A DNA stretch of 64,000 nucleotides from Ophthalmolycus amberensis (lineage: Eukaryota > Chordata > Actinopteri > Perciformes > Zoarcidae), in assembly GCA_024529925.1 (NCBI GenBank), contig JAFEUB010000796.1:1530501-1594500 (forward strand). The letters are read 5' to 3'. The notes under the pieces are model-generated. The model saw only the letters and a list, made by a program, of their open reading frames with translations, did no database searches and was not told the DNA's origin. Positions 22,161 through 34,923 of this stretch are shown here, in pieces. Each line of letters opens with the position of its first letter. Within the stretch, counting starts at the first letter, position 1. Position numbers and translations under genes: made by a program.

Positions 22161-24258
22161 CATTCTGTCCGTTTTCTAATTAAAAGCGAAACGACTGATA
22201 GTTTTGACTCATTAACTTCAAAGAGTAATTCAGTCTGACCGAGTGGGGAAGTGTGTCACTTGCTGAATGGAGAGGCAGTGAGCAGATGAGAAGTGGTGCA
22301 AAGGACCAAGAGGACTGATGCGTCGGGTGAGGATAATCTGCTACAGTTACTTTATATGAGAGTGAAACAGCTCAACAGTCAAATGATGATAACCAGGAAG
22401 CAGTTAGCGACTAGCAATGCTGTCATGAAGGTTGCTAGGCCTGACAAAAAGCAGAACGCTCACAGCAGTAAGTGACACATATCTTTATAAAAGAGCAGCC
22501 TCTTCATCATTAGGGCACTGGTTTTCTCAACCAATACAAACAACACTGATACAAACCTTTTCCACACACACTCACACTGATCGGATGCTCATTGCCAGAG
22601 TCACACATGTGATGCTGTCAGCAGGAAGAGACCATTCAAGGACCAACCGACCTGTTGAGAGGTTGTTTGCTGTGTGTGAGGATGACTGAATTGTGAGGCA
22701 AGTGAGTGTCTTCTTGGCTTGTTACAAAAATAAAGAATATGGCTACAAGGTAACAATAATCGTACACATAATACAACATAGAAGGCGTGTTTACAGTATA
22801 CATTTCTGACAGCTTTGCCTGACAAATTGAAGAGCTAATTATTCAGTATTTTTCCAATAGTCCTGGTGGATAGTCAGGACGATAAAAGGAGTTTTGATTG
22901 GTTGAACCTGATTTCTTGGGGGGCCATTTGGAAGCAGGAGAAATAGCTATAAACACAATTTGGACACATTATCACCATATAAATTGTTTTGGGGAACATG
23001 TTATAGTTAACTGTGGCTTACACATCAGATACAGAGCAACTTACGTGTGATCATTTGTTTGGAGACGTGTTTCGGTCCACCTGACAAATCTACTGTAAAT
23101 CTGCTACATGCTCCTCAATGTTCACCAGCTAGTTGCTAACTTTGGGATTATCAGAGATTTTTAGTTGAGAACATCTGGAAATGAACCAAAATGGTAAAGT
23201 TGGCGGCTGTAAATCCAAATCGAAAGAGGTGAAAGAGGCTGAAGCGCTCTGTAGAGATGAGGAGTTCATACACATAACCATTTGATCTTTTGTTAATACT
23301 GTTTGACATTGATTAGCATAATGGCAACAAGACAATATTTACATTGTCAAACTTACGCGTAGACATGCTTTTGACAACCCCCTGCAGTTTTAAACATTAC
23401 AATTAAAAAGTTAAAAATCGAATTTAATTTGCCTCAGCTATTTGTTCAGCTAGTCCAGGTGGAGCCCGATTTATTAAAAGTGTGTTTAATGTATCTTCTT
23501 CTTCTCTGCTCCCATGCATGGCAGCTCGACTCTCCTCACCTTTTGCTGTCTTGTTGTCTCTTGTGTGTGTTGATTCATGGATGAATAATAGTTGTTGAGG
23601 TTGAGTAATATATTCGAAAGATTACCTAACCACAAAATGTCATCGTCAATTACGTTTTGAGGAAATGGATTTTATTCCAGTTTGTTTTTTACATATCACA
23701 AATATGTTTCTGATCCGTCTGTGAATGTCTATGGCAGGAGGTGTTGGTGGATCAAACAACCAGAGGAAGTTCACCCAGTAGACCGCTGTTAATGTCATCC
23801 TTGATTCTTTTAATTTACGAATTTTCTGTTTTGTTAACAATGTGTCACCATGTGTGTAAACTGCGACTGTAATCTGTTTTAGTAGTTGTAAAGAAACATA
23901 ATTTAGTCTGAGACAGGGTTGCTCTCTGTGTTTCTCTGCCTTTGATTTATTTCAGCTCTACCTTTAACAGCCATCTCTTTATCAGATATAAACCAACATA
24001 TTGATTTTTGCTTTGCCCTGTAAAATCCATTGTTGCAGAGAGAGGAAAACAATACGGTAAGCAAAACGTATACTCATAGGGAATGGCTTCATATTTCTAA
24101 ACAAACAAACTGAACAAAAATAATTATTTCTTACATATCCCAAATCAGTGTCAAGTTAGAGACAATTTAAATACACTAAAGTAGATGTTATTCTGCAAAT
24201 TCAGAAAACTTGAATCATCCAAGGAAGGCTTGTGTAAATATTTATTTCTGCTTCACAG

Positions 24259-24336
24259 ACATTCAGTTACAGACCACCAACCACAGTCCGCTGACACTGG
24301 ACATTGAACAGCTCGCTGGAGCAACAAAGGAGAGAA
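24259..24336 (+). other. Weak exon candidate, 78 nt
   Basis: It has acceptor-like tttctgcttcacag and donor-like GAGAA/gtgagc. The one open frame encodes 25 full codons (from IQLQTTNHS to TKER) and is phase 1 at both ends. I recognise no homology. A segment of this length can be open and framed by chance. Confidence 0.15.
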
Positions 24337-25689
24337 GTGAGCAGTGTAACAAGTCTGGCTGTTTTCTAGTGTTTCCAACACTTGGATGGACATTACCTTA
24401 GTTGTATCATCAGTCAAACTATTTTTTGACTGATCTCCTCAGATATATTATTCCAAAGGAAAAGGATCTAGTACTCAAAAGTATTTGAGGATCTATTATG
24501 ACAAACCTAACCAGATGTGACAGAAATAAAAATAGTTTACACGTTCCCTCTTGCCTCTTTTTCCTTTTCCTTCATCTGTTTCGGTAACTTCTGGATTGAA
24601 AATTGCTATAAATTAAATTTACTTATTTGCTACAACATTGTTTAAGTTGTAACCAGCAGGAGACATTTGAAGAACTTTCTGCAAATTCAATAGTACAACT
24701 CTAACAATATAATAGTCAAAGTTGCAGAGCGACTAGCACTTAGCCAGCACTTCACCAAGACCGTGGGGCCGTCGGCAGTCGTGGAGCCAAAAGTTCAGTA
24801 AAATCTCCACAATCTGGCAGGTTAGAAACAGAGAGGTACAATCCAGATAACTGATCTGAAACACAGATCATTCAACAGCAAGACGCTAAATACAAGTAAA
24901 ATCCAAAAATAGCTACAGCCAACGTACCACTACAACTGCTGGCATGAACAATAAAATGACCAAAAGTCTTGTCATTGAATGAAATTTGAATAAATAAAAT
25001 GTATGGTGAATCATTTCACTTTTAGATCTTTGATGTATTTTGATCAATACTAAAGCTACATGGTAGTGTTTTGCTCATCTCTAAAATATGGAGCTCATGG
25101 AGTATCGGAAAACTGTTTCCCAAGCCAGCAGCTGTTCCCACTTCTCTCTGGACAACAACCTTGTTTACTCTCAGTGGTAGCGGTTTGGTGATGGGGGAGT
25201 CTGGCCTTTACTTTCTGCAGACATTTCCACATCCAGATTTCACACTCTGTTAACCTCATTGCAATATGAGGGAGACAGTGGGAAGTGGGAAACAGGGCTT
25301 GACTGACCTTCATCTGTCCTAAAACGCACACAGTCTTAGAGCTATAAAGAAGAGAGATAGGACACTATCCAGTAATTAGTTGAGTGTCAGCTGTAGGTCA
25401 GAGAAAATCACCAGAAACTGATTAAGACATCTTATTTGTGCCTCCCTCTACAGCAAACAAGTAAAGTGTAAAGCAGTTGCAGTTTATGCTCTGCAGAGTA
25501 TACTAAAGAATGAAATTGAATGTCTGGTAACGTTAACAGGTCACTTTAGTATACACACAGCGTAGACCAGCTTACGCTGCTTGTATATTAAAGTGGCTGT
25601 TATAATCAAATGGATTCATTTGAAATGGGGTCACTGTAGTGATGAAGCCACTGTAAGTGATCACCTGACTGCAGATCTCTTTTCCAGCT

Positions 25690-25880
25690 GCAGCACATCA
25701 CTGTTTTCAAAGGACAAAACTCGAAAAACCCACTGAGCACTATACCTGCCCAGCACCGAACACCAGACAGACACAGTCATTCTAAGCTGGTGAACATAGT
25801 GAAACTATTAGCAGCTAAAGAGACAGATATTTCCCTGAGAGGCTGGGGGAGACCAAAAACACAGCTTAAGATGTTGGACT
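25690..25880 (+). repeat. Dispersed fish repeat, copy A
   Basis: Shares several phrases in the same order with 57785-57970: tacctgcc, agctggtgaa, ttagcagct, atatttccct and gagaccaaaa. No coding capacity. The wording is familiar from fish interspersed repeats, but I cannot assign a class. Confidence 0.6.
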
Positions 25881-26057
25881 TAATTTGATCAGATTGACTG
25901 TACTCCAAATGAATGCTAATGCCCAAATTAGCTGAATTGTCCTAAAAAGTAATATTTCTAGGTCTCACCTCATGCAGTAGACATCCGAATAATTTACTTT
26001 TGCATTAAATCTAAAGCATGCATCTTCTTTAACATCTAACAGTTGACAACTCTGCTG

Positions 26058-26124
26058 TTGCACAAAAATATTGATTTCTCAAGTGTTTTTTAAAACACCA
26101 GAGAAATCAATATTTTTTGTGTAA
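26058..26124. other. 67-nt near-perfect hairpin
   Basis: The left arm (from ttgcacaaaaatattgattt through ctcaagtgtttt) pairs with the right arm ending in agaaatcaatattttttgtg and taa. The stem is about 32 bp with only a few mismatches or single-base bulges and almost no loop. Neighbouring sequence does not continue the symmetry. It could be a pre-miRNA-like stem, the core of a very small foldback element or a chance palindrome. Confidence 0.75.
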
Positions 26125-28532
26125 TATACTTTGTAAATTACTGCAAATTCAACGTACATGAAAATAATTTTTAATCAGATGGATTTTCATGTGTCCTCTG
26201 TAGTATTCTGTTATGTTATTTGTTCAGATACGTCCAGTGAGTTAAGAGGGATTTCTTATTTTGTTTCGTCACAGCTGGGCAGTCTGAATGAACAAAGCTA
26301 TCCATGACGCAGACAGAACAGGCTGTGGAGGATGATGAATGGGCCTGTTGGGGAATGCTACAGTTCAGCCACACTCTCTGTAGTCTGTCTCACTACAAGG
26401 CAAGGAAAGAGGCACTAATGCAACGTTAACTGAGTTTAACACTCTCCCTATCTCTGAGCATAATTTAATCCACCTTCTAATTGCTTCTTCAGAGGCTGGC
26501 CAGTATAAATTGGATTATCCTCTGAGGAACCTGCTCTGTTCCTCGTCGAGCCAGCTTTCTTTGTTCAATACATGACAAGTTTGGAAACAGCGTACAGTCA
26601 GTGTGTGTGTTCTGTATCCGAGAGATGCTCAAGGGAGAGACGGCTTCATCCAAAACAGAGATCAGACTTGACAGTGTAGACACTGTTATCTCACATTCAA
26701 GTTAAAGCCACATTCTAACAACAAAAACACTAATTCCATGTTTTACAGCACTGTGCACTGTCCCACACTTTTCAGTCAAAACAGAACAAATATTTGACTC
26801 CAACGTTGTTGATGTTTCTCCATTAAAAGCCAATAAAATAAAAACTAATAATTTGTCCCTATAGTAATATGTATCTATGCACAAACGGAACAAGAGAGTC
26901 TGTTAAATGTAATAGCTGAGGTCCGGCAGCAAACCAGAGTGAACGAGGTGCCAGTTAAAGCCTTGTGAAATGTTTAGCTGGCTGCAGGCCTCTTTTCATC
27001 AGCCTAGCCAAATCACGCTGACGCCACAGTTACCCAAAGCTTGAAAAAGAGGAAAATCTCACCACCTGGGCACTGTCACACTGATGGAGCATCCTGATTT
27101 ATTCACCACTGATACACATACAAGTGCCGGCACGCACACAAACAGGCATGTATGCACCTACATCCACACTCACACAAAAACACACTGGCTCAAACCCGGA
27201 CGATAGCTATCTGTCCAATTGAGTTTGCAGGTCCAGTAGCACAACATAATGAGGTTTTCACACTGAGACACTCCAGCTAGAGAGAGCGGCGGGGGAGGAC
27301 GATGTGAGTGGGAGTCGGTGGGTGTGACACGGAGAGAGAAGGGGAAGGAAAGAGAAAGGCACTCGATGATAATGTATGAGCTGTCGGCAGTGCGCTATGG
27401 TGGGGGAAAAGAGTGCGGTGGTGCATTTAAAAAGAAGATTATCATGTCAAGATACAGCAATAGCTCGGTGAACACAGATTCTCATTGGGTGTTGGTGCTC
27501 TGCTCTGTCTGTCTCGGTGTGAATACCCAGAGTGGCTAATCAGGAGAGAAGGATGTGTGTTGGCTACAGGTCGTCTCATGAACTGACCAAGTTGGGCTGA
27601 AACAAGAACCAACCACTGATGATTTCCTCTGGGTTCTATAGAGCTATACTGTCTCTTAGAATTTACGTTTATATAACATGGTTGATGGGCTGTGCCATCA
27701 TACACCTACTGGGCCCTCTGGCAGGCGATGCAATTCTCTTGCCCTGACATATAACGTACCTTTAAACTTCCTCACTACACTCACCATAGCAAAGAGCAGA
27801 TGCTGGGCCTTATATCTAAATTGTATCTGTTAGGCTAAACTACAGCAGACGGCTCAAATGGCAACTTTGTGTGAATGTCATGGCCTGCTCAGTTGTCCGA
27901 CTACCATCAGTCTATATAGACTTAAAAATAGGCACCAGTTAGTTGGAACGAGACACTTTTTATGAGTTATGTTGACCTGTTTTACCAGAGAAAAGATGGT
28001 TTATTATGAAGTTGTGTGTGAGTGTAAGATTACAGGCAGAGGGTCATCAGGTGGGCATGCTCTTGTTTGGTTGAGTCGGGACCACGACACACAGATGGCT
28101 CAACAGTGTGCTCCAGTATCCCAGAAGCACACCCCTCTTTACCTGCACCCTCACACTCGGCCATTTTTCTGAAACCTCAATAGCCTGAAAAATGTCCCAT
28201 TGGACTGAAAGCCCATTTATCCGACAGCCTGTTGTCCTGAAAACAAACGGCCATTGCATTGAAAAAACACACTCTCCCTGCAACAAACACACATGGCTTA
28301 TTACGCAGAAACCTGTCATCAGACGAAGACATGACTCTGATTGGCTAGTATTCGTTGCCTTCAGTGGCTGAGTTGATTAGGTTTATGCGTGTTAATACAA
28401 TTATAACTGTGTTCAGAACTGCAACTGCAGCACCTTACAGCAGCATGGTTAACAACATCAAGAAGACAGGGCAAGACAGAAGTCATGTTGGCCCATATTA
28501 CACAACATCACCTCCCCTCCTACAATAGACGT
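26125..28532. other. Intergenic region, no gene recognised
   Basis: Contains interspersed CA-rich DNA near 27110-27190 and purine-rich DNA near 27280-27360. No exon, RNA gene or transposon is evident. Confidence 0.5.
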
Positions 28533-28975
28533 CCTATAGAGTGGTGCCGGAATTAGTCCTAAAACCCGGATATGAGTTAGCATTTTTGCACTTGTGGTTC
28601 CCTCGTTATGGTCATTGTGTTTTTTGAAAGAGTTTTGGTTTGCTACCTGAAATAAGGTCTGCTGTCAACACAAAGTTAAGACATTTTAACATTTTGCTTT
28701 ATGATACAAAATACTTCAGTAAAAACTCCTCTCTGGACTTTGAAGCGGTTGCTCAGAAGTGGCTAAATGAAACTACAAAATGTCATCATGGCGACTATAC
28801 CGCCTTGACAGCCTTGTTGTGTATACTCATGCTCATGTGACATGTGGTGTAGTTTGTTTACAGCTTGTTGGTATCATAAACTTCGGTTTGCCACAGAGCT
28901 TATTTTCTCTAACAATCCAAAATCCCACTGGCTTTTTGTCGAGGGAACCAGTGCGATGCTAACTTCTGGGGTTTG
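28533..28975. mobile_element. Inverted-repeat element, MITE-like
   Basis: The arm at 28576-28605 (gttagcat...gcact...ggttccctcg) recurs in reverse complement at 28940-28963. Outside the arms, aaacccgg and ggggtttg continue the symmetry weakly. No coding capacity; the outer ends are approximate. Confidence 0.45.
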
Positions 28976-30533
28976 TCAAGATAAATAGATCATCCCTGCA
29001 GCACACTATGGAATAAACAACCGAGGTATTACTCAAATTCTTCAGTTCTCAAATTATCTTAACAAATGCTGTTAAGTTTTTTCACAACAGGGATGGATTG
29101 AAAATTGAAAATTGCAAAGACGTTAATAAACCCACAGTGTATTATGATGTGTATGTGTATCATTAGTTCTGAAAAAAATATCCCTGTGCTATGATTTGTA
29201 GATGTAAAAAAAGCTCACCATTAGCTCTCTAGTTTTGATATCTTATTTTCAGTTCTTTCTCCAACCGATTTGCATTTTAATCATTACGAGAATTCAGATG
29301 TGACGTGAATAACTCTGTTCTGAACACAGCAGCAGTTAGTGTGAATGAGAAAAATGGTGTACGGACTTTAGCTGTCAATCTGACTTCTCAAGATCCGTCA
29401 CACAAACAACAGAAACGCAGCCTGTTTTTATAAATTACGTTTCATTGCAGGAACGCGTTTTACATTTTTCAGAGGGTCTACTGTATGCCACCTATTGATT
29501 TCAGTTTTAGTCATTACCAGCTGACTATTGAACCTTAGCATGGCTGCCTGCTTCCTCATGAGAGTTCATCAACACTATAGCCCAGAGCCTATATTGCTAT
29601 TTGGTCAATTTGTCAGTTGGCTAAGCACAGCTTGAATACGTCAACTAAAACAAACCTCTGCAGGCCTACAGCCTATAGCCTTTCAACATAAATGCACAAC
29701 ACCTCTTTAGGAAATAACAATAAGAATTCTTGGGAAATAAGAGAACGCAAATAAGTTAGTCATGTTATTTTTTATTTAATCTTCAACCTTAATCTATTCT
29801 ATTCACATGCATTCTATTCATTTCATGCTAGTTTAATTTCTAATGTAAATCTATTCTTATATATAAGCTCTAATTTGTTGTTGTTTTCCTGCAGAGACAT
29901 CTTTTGTTTACTTTTCCTTATTATTTACTCCTGTCAAATTGTGTCCGTATTTGTTCTGTTTCCTGTGCTTTTAAACTCATTCCAACCATTTCCTCATTCT
30001 GCAGGCTGATTCTCCCTTTGCTGCCGCCCTCACCCTCAGCTCTTTCTGTTGAGGTGAGTCAGTCAGCCTGGCTGCATCAAGCCGGGTTCTGGTCCACTCC
30101 ATCTTTCTCTCCCTCTCTCACCCCCTCGCATCTCTGCTGTTTCTCTTTTTGATTTCTCTGATAGCTTAGAGTGAACCCAAATGCACTGATTTCTAAAAAG
30201 CGAATAAAGTCAAAGCCATAAAGAAATACAGCAGAAACCTTTCTCTCAGAGTCTATAAACGTATGAATAGTGTAAGTGCATTTATGTTAGGTGTATGCTC
30301 TTGCACATATGGAGAACTGTCTGTACATGTCCCTATTTTCCTGTGTGCTTAACAAACTGCCAGGAGCAGCAGTGCCGGGCTGAGCTGCAGTTTTATCAGT
30401 GTGGTCACAGTTTGAACTGTAGCTCATGTGATGCTGTCTGGCCCAGAAAACCCATTACTAACAATCTGAATAAAACTGCCACATATATGAACAAATAAAG
30501 AATCTTAGAATTATTACAATCTGATCAGTTATA
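28976..30533. other. Intergenic region with one exon-like micro-segment
   Basis: No gene recognised. The segment 30005-30053 (49 nt) has a strong acceptor (ctcattctgcag) and donor (GAG/gtgagt), with one open frame, LILPLLPPSPSALSVE. It has no recognisable homology, and a pyrimidine-rich segment like this can mimic splice sites. Confidence 0.35.
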
Positions 30534-30610
30534 CAATGGTAAAAGAAGTACTCATATATTTTACTTGAGTAAAAGTAACAATACTGCAGTCTAAAGTCCT
30601 GCATGAAATA
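30534..30610 (-). mobile_element. Terminal fragment of the CAGTGGTGGAAAGTA-type MITE
   Basis: The start caatggtaaaagaagtactc and ttttacttgagtaaaagta match the end of the family seen at 1818-2261, here in the opposite orientation and truncated. Confidence 0.55.
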
Positions 30611-30734
30611 TATATCTTCATTCCCATGAATAAATGCGAGCAAAACAACATTTTTACAAATTTAAAGTAATACTGGGCGAGTAGAGTCTGAAATTACCTC
30701 CACTGGAGTTTTTTATGTTCATTCTATGTCTATC

Positions 30735-30810
30735 TTCCTTCATTGTAAAGTACTTTGTGTTGCATTTCTTGTATCAAAGGTGCTATACAAATAAATTGTC
30801 GTCATTATTA
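30735..30810 (+). mobile_element. LINE 3' tail
   Basis: The phrases gtaaagtactttgtgttgca and aggtgctatacaaataaa are the typical last bases of fish L2-like LINEs, here followed by an ATT-rich tail. No coding part is attached. Confidence 0.65.
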
Positions 30811-32449
30811 CAGGTATGTCTCAGAGTACCTCTACCGGGGAAATGCATTCTGAACCACAGGTAATCTTTTGTCGTACTGGCTGACATGCTACATCCAGCT
30901 CTCTTAATAAATCAGTAACATAAACACTGGGTGGAATGAATCTTGGAACTTGTATCATCATACATCATCATACATCCATGGGGGGCTGCTATAATACTAT
31001 ACTGGCATCTTCAGCATTGACTGTCTATTGCTGAATGAGGTAACACAATGGTGTTTGAGTCCATGGCCCACAGATGAAACTCTTTGCATTTGGAGCATTA
31101 TGAATAGTGCGTCTGTGGCGTCATTCCCGTGGAAAATCACAAGCTGCGCTCTCTCGGACAACCTCACAGAAATACGTGAAATGACCACGACCTCCTAACA
31201 GCGCATAGCGTGGTTGCCTTTTTGTCTGCAATATTCACTGATATTATTGATCATTTTTTGTCGATCATATGTATTGATTGTATCGAAAGAGAATGTTCAC
31301 AGTTTACATTGGTTTTACAGAATTGAGACATCCTCAGGTTGTTGTTCAAGAATATTATATGATCTCACCGAATACATCTGAGCTGAGAATGCTGCACCCA
31401 CACAAGGCAGCTTGGTTACAACCTGTTTGTTTGAAGGGAATACCCATGCAGTATATCATTATCTTTTAATGAAAACATGCCATGCCATAGGATGGGTTTA
31501 TGTTAGAGTTCAAATATTTTGATACAGGATGTCATTGACTAACATATAAAAGCATACAAAAAACAATTACTGAACCCATCAGCATTAAGATCATAAAGGT
31601 CTTCACATTTTATAATATAACAGAAACACTGCTCTTCACATGAGACAGACACGGTTATCCAAGTGTTAACAGTTTAATAATGCAATTGTGCCAAGGGTGA
31701 AAAGAGGTAATAATCATTTGACCAAGATTAAAGTTTGTTTTACAGCCAGTCTTACTCTGTGTTGGTTGTTAAAGAAGCTAATTAAACCCTCATGAAAGCC
31801 TCTCCTCGGGAGCCAGAAAGATTAAATACCCTCATGTGTATTCCCTCTCCAACTACCGCACAACAGACATGGAGCAACGATTAAACAGCATGCACAGTTT
31901 GCAATGTGTTAAAAGTGATTCAGCTGGGTGTGTTTTCAGATGCTATATTAAGTCATGAATTAATCTCAATGGTGTAATTAACGTTGGGATGTGTAATAAT
32001 AATGCTGCTGGAGATTTATTAAAAGCCTCAGTTTGTTTACATAGCTCAATATAGTTGAAGTTTAGTGTGGCGATAAATTCACTGCTTGTCTGAGCATTTT
32101 CAACTTAAAAATTGCAATTACAGTGTCGTGAAACAGCAAGTGTTGCTCTCATTGTTAATCCCTTTATGTCCGGTTTCAAATAATCACACAGGACATGTGT
32201 GTGCGTATCCAGTGTGAAGCCTATATTAATCCATGACTGCCTCTCTTTTAAATAATCCTTAATTAATACATAAATGATCTTCTTAAAACATGGCATGTTT
32301 CTTTTTTTTCTCCGAATCCACCTTGTGCATGTATCATTTTGTGAATTAATAGTCTGTCTGAACATTGTCAGCATCTGTGAGGTGCACATCTGTGTCTTCA
32401 GGTGCCTGCTCTTTGACATGTGTTTTAAAACACACACGCACTGCACGAG
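30811..32449. other. Intergenic region upstream of the second gene
   Basis: No exon recognised. The stretch about 31700-32070 is repeat-free and contains several TAAT cores (gctaattaaa, gaattaatct, gtaattaac). It could be regulatory DNA, but I have only composition to go on. Confidence 0.4.

Positions 32450-32520
<71 letters not shown>
32450..32520 (+). repeat. (GC)n(CA)n microsatellite
   Basis: Starts with a short GCGCGCGC run, then about 30 CA units with one interruption. Confidence 0.95.
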
Positions 32521-32522
<2 letters not shown>

Positions 32523-32599
32523 TCCGGCAGCTTCCTCTTCGCCTGGCTGCAATTTGTAAGCCCTGAGCTCCAGCCAAGCTCCTGTTGCTGAGGGGAAAC

Positions 32600-32887
32600 C
32601 AGCTGCACACTCATCCAATCCTCCTGCCACTTCTCCCGCTAATGGAACAGCCCACTGCCACCTATGCACCCCTGCCATCGGAAAACATTTGGTACATCCT
32701 ATTGGTGCCTCTCTAGCTGGTTTGGCACAGACTCAGTAATATCACAGCAGTTAGCCAAACGGCAGCCTGAGCGTACACACACACAGCAAGAGTGAGGACG
32801 CAAAGAGAGAGTTGCAAGAGAGAAGCAAAGAAACCCTCGGCTAACTCTAGAGTCTCTCAGTTTCCTGGTTGTTTTGAGATCCCTGAT
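32600..32887 (+). promoter_or_regulatory. Possible alternative promoter and 5' UTR of the RALY-like gene
   Basis: CCAAT at 32614 and an inverted CCAAT (attgg) at 32701 precede a purine-rich leader-like stretch (about 32770-32870) that leads to an ATG and a good splice donor. No TATA box is clear. The evidence is circumstantial. Confidence 0.25.
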
Positions 32888-32909
32888 ATGACCCTGTTCA
32901 GCCCAAGAT
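32888..32909 (+). CDS. Candidate alternative first coding exon of the RALY-like gene
   Basis: ATG at 32888 opens seven codons (MTLFSPR) plus one base and meets the strong donor AAGAT/gtgagtat. Joining it to the acceptor at 37587 gives TAC ATG AGC ATG AGT GGA, exactly in the frame required by the hnRNP C-like exon. That would produce a protein with no RNA-recognition motif. Phase agreement has a one-in-three chance of being accidental, the ATG context is only fair, and there is no transcript evidence. The region may instead be plain non-coding DNA. Confidence 0.3.
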
Positions 32910-34883
32910 GTGAGTATACGAGTGTTTATCTGTGTGTGTTTATATGCATGTATTAGTGGATGTTTGCATGCAGCACTGTGTCTGAAAGACAATATTTTCC
33001 ACTGTGCCTCTCATTGTTTGCCCGACCCTCACATCTTCTGCCTTCCCCCCTACAAGCCCCTCTGTTCATAGAGTCAGCCTGTTTGCTAGTCTGAATCCCA
33101 GGTTCATTTTCACTTTTGCCCCAGAGCTGTTTTGTCTTTCTTTGTCCGTACCCACACATTGACCCAATCAGATGGTGGTTTTGAAAAGGATCTGTGGAAT
33201 GTTTTTAGGTTATGATGTCAACATTGTGATGCACGAAGAGGTGTTTCTGACAACTTAATTATACGTTCAAATCAACCTGTCCCTCTCATTGGCAAGGTCA
33301 GCATTTGCTCTCTGGGTGTGAAGGCTTGTGAAACAGAAACGTTATGTCTGATGATGGACTAAAGCAAGCCTTTTTTTCCCAGCTGTTGAATATGAATAGT
33401 GCATCTCTTTTGTAAACTCATCTGAGCTGCAAAATCTCCTCACAACTTCCACACTAGTTCAGAAACAGCCCTTTGCTCACAAAGCTGCATTTCTGTGAAG
33501 TCTCCAGTGAAGTGTATAGCTGAACGACTCCACAGTGAAAGTGGAACTCAGAGGCTGTCTCTCTGTGGTTTGCCGTAATGTGGGATCTTTTCAGGGTCTG
33601 TAACTCAGATCATGTACAGTTGCTGTTCATTCACCTCCGGTTTTGCTGCTGTTGATAGAGACACTTTTCTGGCTCACACCAACACCTCTGGTCTCAACAT
33701 GCCATCTATTCATATCAACCTTTCATAACTTTTCTATCTGCTTTGCTTTATTCATCTGTGCGTTGTGTTCCAAGTTTTATGTTGACAGTTACGCCTGAAG
33801 TTACTGTGCATTTAGCACTGAGAGCCAAAACTACAACTTCATGTCGTTTGGCTCCAAGTCTGACCTGAGGTCATTTGCAGTGCATGACACGGAGAGGATG
33901 CAGCATGACAGCAAGAAGCATGCACGCTGCACTTTTACATCCTTATTTGACAAACTGCCTTCACATGTAGGGTGCCAGACTGTGGCCTGATTAATACACT
34001 TTCAGGAAAGAGAGGACTAAAAAGCTATGAGTGTATTCAGATGAAAATAAGCAAAGAGAGCCTCTTTTCTGATCTATAAAATGATTTTAACATCAGCTAA
34101 ATGTATAGCAGGTTGCAAATATAAAGTGTGACAACAGAGCATATAGAGATTATCTATTTCATTGGAAGTTCAGGGGGAAATGAAAGTGGAACAACCGTTG
34201 TCATATTTGAAGAATGGAACAAACTCAGGTGGAGAATTTTATCTTGTTCTTATGTTGCTCTCTGCTTTATTGCAGCTTCATTTTTCACCAAGGTATGAAA
34301 TTATTTCTTGAATCTGCCAACGCCAGTTAAAGTGAAATCAATTCTGCAGTCCCAGTTGCCCTAGTTTAGATGATTGTTGCAAAGGCGTTCAGTCGTAATG
34401 GCTTTGTTATCTTTGTCTTGTTGGGTGCAGTTTGAGAAAAGACAGATGTACAAAACATTGGGTTTTTTTCGTAGACTGAAATACCACTGAAAATGTTTGT
34501 ATCAGTCATCGGCTTGAGCGTTTGTATTCCGCTCGAAAATCACTTGTGTGATTTAGAGATTAACTGAAAAATATATCAACAATTTAAAATGCATGCATGA
34601 AAAACTGAAGAATCAGGAAGAAAAAAAATGATGATAGGAGACAGAAAATTGAGCGTAACTTTTATCTGATTGTGTTATTATCCCATCTTCCACACATCAG
34701 TGACTTCAAAGTGCACAGATTAATAGAACGTACTGGAGTAAATTGCATCTTCCTAAGCGCATTACTATGTTACCAATTTTCTCGGTGTGTGTGTTGGTGC
34801 GAGTGTCAGGTTTCAAGGCAATTTATGGTGGTGGATTTATTACTGGCAAGAATGAAATTCTGGGTGAAGCGGTAGTAGTGGAA

Positions 34884-34923
34884 GTGTGTGTGTATGCGTG
34901 TGTGTGTGTGTGTGTGTGTGTGC
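34884..34923 (+). repeat. (GT)n microsatellite
   Basis: About 18 GT units with TA and CG interruptions. Confidence 0.95.

Larger units (their letters stand above)
21453..25689. other. Intergenic region, no gene recognised
   Basis: AT-rich DNA. It contains the palindrome at 22134-22160 within a TAAT-rich stretch (about 22080-22250), and one exon-like segment at 24259-24336. Nothing else passes inspection. Confidence 0.5.

Noticed and set aside
32105..32678. Minus-strand open frames of 110-169 codons
   Set aside because: The frames are sustained by the CA repeat at 32450-32520; codon use and sequence show no gene-like signal.
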